Below, one piece after another: positions 60,854-64,000 of a stretch of DNA of 64,000 nt. Made by a program: the position numbers and the translations under genes. Where the stretch lies: positions 248,001 to 312,000 of the forward strand of contig CAZQSZ010000001.1 of NCBI GenBank assembly GCA_964596345.1, read 5' to 3'. Within the stretch, counting starts at the first letter, position 1; every line of letters begins with the position of its first letter. The notes beneath the pieces are model-generated. The model had not been told where the DNA came from. It did not search any database and saw only the letters and a program-made list of their open reading frames with translations. This DNA comes from CADEDV01 sp964596345. Its GTDB lineage: Bacteria > Bacteroidota > Bacteroidia > Chitinophagales > Chitinophagaceae.

Positions 60854-61756
60854 ATGTTAGCTGGTATGCACTTTCGTTTATTGGTTGTATTTTCTGTTGT
60901 ATTGTTCAGCTCAGTTGCAAAGGCCCAATCGCCCTATACACTCTGGGAACAGGCAGTAAACTGGGATGGCATCACCCATTGGTCAAGGTATATGATCAGC
61001 ATGCCTGCTTACCAGGGTCCAAACTCTTTACCGGTACCACGAATTGGTAACGGCAGTCCTGACAGCATTTTCTCCATTACTGCAACCGGCAACCTGCACT
61101 TCTCCAAAGGTGACAATACACAAAACCTGGCTTTGTATGCTAATTACCCGTTGGTAAAAGATGTTATTTCATTTGACCTGATGTGGGTGCCTTATGAAAG
61201 ATATACGATCAGCCAGGCCATTAAAACGAAACGGCATGTGTTTGCACAGTTTTATGATGACCAGGAAGCTACCGGCGAAGTACACCTGAATACGAATATC
61301 CGCCTGTTAAAAAAATGGAGAAAGTACATTGAGCTGGCGGTAAGAATCGGTTACCGTTTTCCCAGTGGTTCTGGTTTTGGAGCTGCCCGTTTTACTGACG
61401 GACCAGGTTATCATTTTGATGTTTCCTTTGGAAAGCCGTTCAGGAACTCTTCGTTGAAATGGATTGGGATGGCCGGTTTTTATACCTGGCAGATCGAATC
61501 AGAAAAACATAACCAGGATGATGCCTTCTTATTTGGCAGCGGCCTGGAATGGAATACAAATAACTGGCGGCTGCAAACGTATATCGCCGGTTATTTGGGT
61601 TATCTTGAAGGAAGTGGCGATAAGCCCATTGTTTTCAGAACTACAATGGAAAGGAAATTGAAAAGAAACAGCCTGCTACTGGGTTTTCAGCAGGGCATCA
61701 AAGATTTTGACTATACCAGCGTGGAAGCTGGTTTTAAATATGTGATCGGGAAATAA
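60854..61756 (+). CDS. exported envelope protein, beta-barrel-like
   Basis: A 300-residue protein with a signal (MLAGMHFRLLVVFSVVLF..., ending AKAQ) and alternating amphipathic strands (KYIELAVRIGYRFPSGSGFG, GYHFDVSFGKPF, WRLQTYIAGYLGYLEGSGDK, and a final EAGFKYVIGK). The ending resembles an outer-membrane barrel, but I do not know the family. The start could be the Met at residue 5. It is followed at 24 bases by a small membrane protein. Confidence 0.65.
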   Translation: MLAGMHFRLLVVFSVVLFSSVAKAQSPYTLWEQAVNWDGITHWSRYMISMPAYQGPNSLPVPRIGNGSPDSIFSITATGNLHFSKGDNTQNLALYANYPLVKDVISFDLMWVPYERYTISQAIKTKRHVFAQFYDDQEATGEVHLNTNIRLLKKWRKYIELAVRIGYRFPSGSGFGAARFTDGPGYHFDVSFGKPFRNSSLKWIGMAGFYTWQIESEKHNQDDAFLFGSGLEWNTNNWRLQTYIAGYLGYLEGSGDKPIVFRTTMERKLKRNSLLLGFQQGIKDFDYTSVEAGFKYVIGK

Positions 61757-61780
61757 ATTTTCTAACACTCAACTATTTTT

Positions 61781-62362
61781 ATGGACACGAACCAGCCAAC
61801 TGATCAAACTATTCAACAACCCGTACCGGCACCGGGCTTCTTCGGTACCAAAATTCCTTCTGTGACCGCTTTTGCCGTGGGTATATTGTTATTCTTTATG
61901 CCGTTTATCGATATCAAGTGTAACAATGCGTCTTTGCAAAAGGTAAACGGAGCAGAACTGGCTACTGGGTTTCATGTAAAAGGACCGGGCGGCGATAATT
62001 CATTGCTGGATAGTTTTGATGAAGGATTTGGAAATGACCGGAAAGCCAACAATAAGCCGGAAAAGAAAGATCCGAATATGTTTGCCCTGGCGGCATTGGT
62101 ATTCGGAGCCGCCGGTTTATTATTATCCCTGCTGAATAATCATAAAGCAGGCGGTGCCGGTGCTTTACTGACCGGTGTGGTTGCCGGCCTTGCTTTGATT
62201 GGGATGATGATGGATATTAAAGATGATCTCGGGAAGGAAACCATGAGTAAAGACCCCAATATTTCCATCAGTGTGGAATTTACAGCATGGTTCTATTTAA
62301 CAGTAGTATTGTTTCTGCTCGCTGCTTTCTTTGGGTATAAACGGATAAAAGAGGGAAAGTAA
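61781..62362 (+). CDS. three- to four-TM membrane protein of unknown function
   Basis: A 193-residue protein. Hydrophobic segments are at about 28-45, 99-118, 127-146 and 168-187. A Gly/Asp/Asn-rich loop (VKGPGGDNSLLDSFDEGFGN) separates the first two. No motif recognised. It ends at a strong bidirectional terminator shared with convergent pheS. Confidence 0.55.
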   Translation: MDTNQPTDQTIQQPVPAPGFFGTKIPSVTAFAVGILLFFMPFIDIKCNNASLQKVNGAELATGFHVKGPGGDNSLLDSFDEGFGNDRKANNKPEKKDPNMFALAALVFGAAGLLLSLLNNHKAGGAGALLTGVVAGLALIGMMMDIKDDLGKETMSKDPNISISVEFTAWFYLTVVLFLLAAFFGYKRIKEGK

Positions 62363-62376
62363 ATAAGTAATGAAAA

Positions 62377-62410
62377 ATAAAAGCCGGTCAACTAACTGAC
62401 CGGCTTTTAT
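62377..62410. terminator. bidirectional terminator between the membrane gene and pheS
   Basis: ATAAAAGCCGGTCA (62377-62390), six-base loop, TGACCGGCTTTTAT (62397-62410): a perfect 14-bp stem with T-rich tails either way. Confidence 0.92.
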
Positions 62411-62427
62411 CATGTGCTGTCCTACAA

Positions 62428-63459
62428 TTATATCGCAGAGGTAAATTGTTTCAAAAAACGTACATCATTCTCACTGAACAACCGGATATCATTAATACCG
62501 TATTTCAGCATCGCCGGTCTTTCAATACCCATACCAAAGGCAAAGCCGGAATATTTGTTGGGGTCAATACCGCAATTGGTCAATACATTCGGATGCACCA
62601 TGCCGCAACCCAATATTTCCACCCAGCCGGTTTTCTTACAAATATTACAACCACTGCCGCCGCAGATAAAACAACTCACATCCATTTCTGCACTGGGCTC
62701 GGTAAAGGGAAAATAAGAAGGACGGAAACGAACTTTTACATCCTTGCCATACATTTCTTTTACAAAGAAGTATAAGGTCTGCTTCAGGTCGGCGAAGGAA
62801 ACATTTTCATCAATATATAAACCTTCCACCTGGTGAAAGAAGCAATGGCTTCTTGCACTGATGGTTTCGTTGCGATATACACGGCCCGGCATCAGCATCC
62901 GGATCGGCAAATTGCCTTTTTCCATTTCCCGTATCTGCACACTGCTGGTATGCGTACGCAACACCCAATCCGGGTTTTGCTGGATATAAAAGGTATCCTG
63001 CATATCACGGGCAGGATGATGAGGCGGTAAATTCAGGGCGCCGAAATTATGCCAGTCATCTTCGATCTCCGGCCCTTCGGCTACTGCAAAACCCAATCGC
63101 TGAAAAATAGAAACGATCTTGTTCCGCATCAGGGTGATCGGGTGACGGGAACCGATCGGCATCACATCGCCGGGTAAGGAGAGATCAATAGATGCTACTG
63201 TTGATGACTGCCCGTTCGCTGCTGCTTCTTTCAGCAGTTCAAATTTTGCTTCGGTGTATTGTTTGAATTCGTTCAGTAACTGGCCGGCTTCTTTTTTCTT
63301 TTCGGGAGCTACATTTTTCATCTCTCCCATGATCTCTTTCACGATGCCTTTGGTGCCCAGCCATTTGATACGGAATTCTTCCAGGGCTTTGGCATCGGCT
63401 GCCGCCGCATTGTCAATTTCACTTTTATACGCTTCGATCTTGTTCAGCAATTGTTCCAT
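62428..63459 (-). CDS. pheS: phenylalanine-tRNA ligase alpha subunit
   Basis: A 343-residue class II synthetase subunit that charges tRNA-Phe with PheT. An N-terminal coiled coil (residues 1-80) precedes HPITLMRNKIVSIFQRLGF, GPEIEDDWHNFGALNLPPHH, the motif 2 region GRVYRNETISARSHCFFHQV and motif 3 SGFAFGMGIERPAMLKYGI. The family's Cys-rich FICGGSGCNICKKTG loop of Bacteroidota is present. Its -7 element is a few bases upstream of the ATG. Confidence 0.96.
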   Translation of the reverse strand: MEQLLNKIEAYKSEIDNAAAADAKALEEFRIKWLGTKGIVKEIMGEMKNVAPEKKKEAGQLLNEFKQYTEAKFELLKEAAANGQSSTVASIDLSLPGDVMPIGSRHPITLMRNKIVSIFQRLGFAVAEGPEIEDDWHNFGALNLPPHHPARDMQDTFYIQQNPDWVLRTHTSSVQIREMEKGNLPIRMLMPGRVYRNETISARSHCFFHQVEGLYIDENVSFADLKQTLYFFVKEMYGKDVKVRFRPSYFPFTEPSAEMDVSCFICGGSGCNICKKTGWVEILGCGMVHPNVLTNCGIDPNKYSGFAFGMGIERPAMLKYGINDIRLFSENDVRFLKQFTSAI

Positions 63460-63463
63460 CCTG

Positions 63464-63471
63464 CAAAGATA
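63464..63471 (-). promoter_or_regulatory. -7 element of pheS
   Basis: Read leftward TATCTTTG, an exact octamer, ends four bases before the pheS ATG, so the mRNA is probably leaderless or almost so. Confidence 0.5.
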
Positions 63472-63565
63472 GGCTAAGAGCTCAAAAGAGGGAAAGGGGA
63501 GGGTATAGGAAAATAGAGAATAGAGAATGGGGAAGAAAAACGTAATTTTTAGGAAACTTTATACT

Positions 63566-63922
63566 ATGCTTCAACTGGCACACAAAAATCTTGAGGTTTA
63601 CAAAATTGCCTTGAACCTTGTGCAGGAGGTATATCTCCTGACACAGCAATTTCCCAAAGAGGAACAATTTGTTTTGGTTAGCCAGCTTCGCAGAGCTGCC
63701 ATATCCGTTTGCAGTAATCTTGCCGAAGGGTCTGCCCGGTTTTCAAAAGCCGAGAAGAAGCGATTTTATGAAATATCCAGGAGCTCCTTAGTTGAAGTGG
63801 ATACCCAGTTTGAGATATCATTGGTGCTGGAATATTTACAAAAAAATGAGATCAGTAAGTTGGAGAGTTATCTCGAATCTGTTTTTAAAATGATGAGCAA
63901 AATGATAGGAAATCTCCGGTAA
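63566..63922 (+). CDS. four helix bundle protein
   Basis: A 118-residue protein. The pattern HKNLEVYKIALNLVQEVYLL, QLRRAAISVCSNLAEGSARF, FYEISRSSLVEVDTQFEISL matches the free-standing four-helix-bundle family (also found as proteins encoded in 23S rRNA intervening sequences). Start MLQLAHKNLE is preferred; an in-frame ATG 13 codons upstream exists. Function unknown. It is divergent from pheS. Confidence 0.85.
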   Translation: MLQLAHKNLEVYKIALNLVQEVYLLTQQFPKEEQFVLVSQLRRAAISVCSNLAEGSARFSKAEKKRFYEISRSSLVEVDTQFEISLVLEYLQKNEISKLESYLESVFKMMSKMIGNLR

Positions 63923-63972
63923 CAAGCGATAGCCCCCATTTTCCTCTTTCTATTTTCCACTATCTTGCATTC

Positions 63973-64000
63973 ATGTCAGACCACCTCAATATTTCCGATT
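63973..64000 (+). CDS. start of a gene cut off by the window edge (uncertain)
   Basis: ATG followed by SDHLNISD in an open frame to the window edge. A -7-like TATCTTGC lies just before it. Too short to identify; listed only because the intergenic spacing and the frame fit a new gene. Confidence 0.3.

Noticed and set aside
63566..63922. 23S rRNA intervening sequence
   Set aside because: The four-helix-bundle family can sit in rRNA IVS elements, but no rRNA sequence flanks this gene.

Overview
The window looks like a chromosomal segment of a gliding-type Bacteroidota, most likely Chitinophagaceae-like. The evidence is gldC and gldH, a T9SS-sorted protein with a C-terminal secretion domain, a PorG-like gene in the nadK-porG-uppS-bamA-ompH-ompH-murI cluster, BatD, DUF4290, DUF2911 and DUF6089 families, LytTR/propeller sensors, the near absence of Shine-Dalgarno sequences, and many promoters of the Bacteroidota type (TTG or TTTG, about 19-20 bp, then TAnnTTTG). 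I see no tRNA, rRNA, CRISPR array, insertion sequence or prophage. The assignment to family level is inference.

Layout. 1-5.4 kb: truncated asparagine synthetase, two DUF2911 proteins, an AcpH-like protein, a secreted alpha/beta hydrolase and an SdpI/SdpR-like membrane protein and repressor pair with a clear operator. 5.6-10.5 kb: twin secreted PepSY-like proteins with near-identical promoters, a deoxyhypusine-synthase-like enzyme, a membrane protein, an M28 peptidase and rpiB. 10.5-16.3 kb: a leftward housekeeping run, DUF4290-murA-HAD-gmk-CNNM/CBS-tatC. 16.4-22.2 kb: a T9SS cargo protein, a GT4 glycosyltransferase, gldC, yqeY-like, cvpA-like, a hydrolase and a CBS protein. 22.3-31.6 kb: the envelope biogenesis block (a POTRA/barrel protein, nadK, porG-like, uppS, bamA, two ompH/skp, murI). 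31.8-32.7 kb: rpmH-rnpA-yidD. 32.6-43 kb: DUF1203, an Ada-like protein, sodA, tadA, ALDH, a GPx-like peroxidase, small membrane proteins, dusB, a CPBP protease, cdsA, psd and a YjjG-like phosphatase. 43-50.2 kb: a LytTR regulator with a giant propeller sensor kinase, next to a trimeric S74-chaperone fibre and a seven-repeat lipoprotein. 50.3-56.1 kb: an SDR, an orphan batD and a leftward yicC-gldH-kinase-regulator operon. 56.1-56.7 kb: the only long gene-free interval, with two consensus DnaA boxes, an AT-rich tract and a leftward terminator. 56.7-64 kb: lpxD, a regulatory-domain protein, an epimerase, a 3-hydroxyacyl-CoA dehydrogenase, two envelope proteins, pheS and a four-helix-bundle protein.

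The common theme is building and maintaining the envelope: peptidoglycan precursors (murA, murI, uppS), lipid A (lpxD), phospholipids (cdsA, psd), outer-membrane insertion (bamA with Skp-like chaperones), Tat and T9SS export (tatC, porG-like), and gliding (gldC, gldH). The most unusual points are the DnaA-box/terminator interval at 56.2-56.4 kb, the self-regulated SdpRI-like pair, the duplicated promoter-gene unit of the PepSY-like twins, a bacterial deoxyhypusine-synthase homologue, a MurA with Asp at the fosfomycin-target Cys, and a structured rpmH leader.
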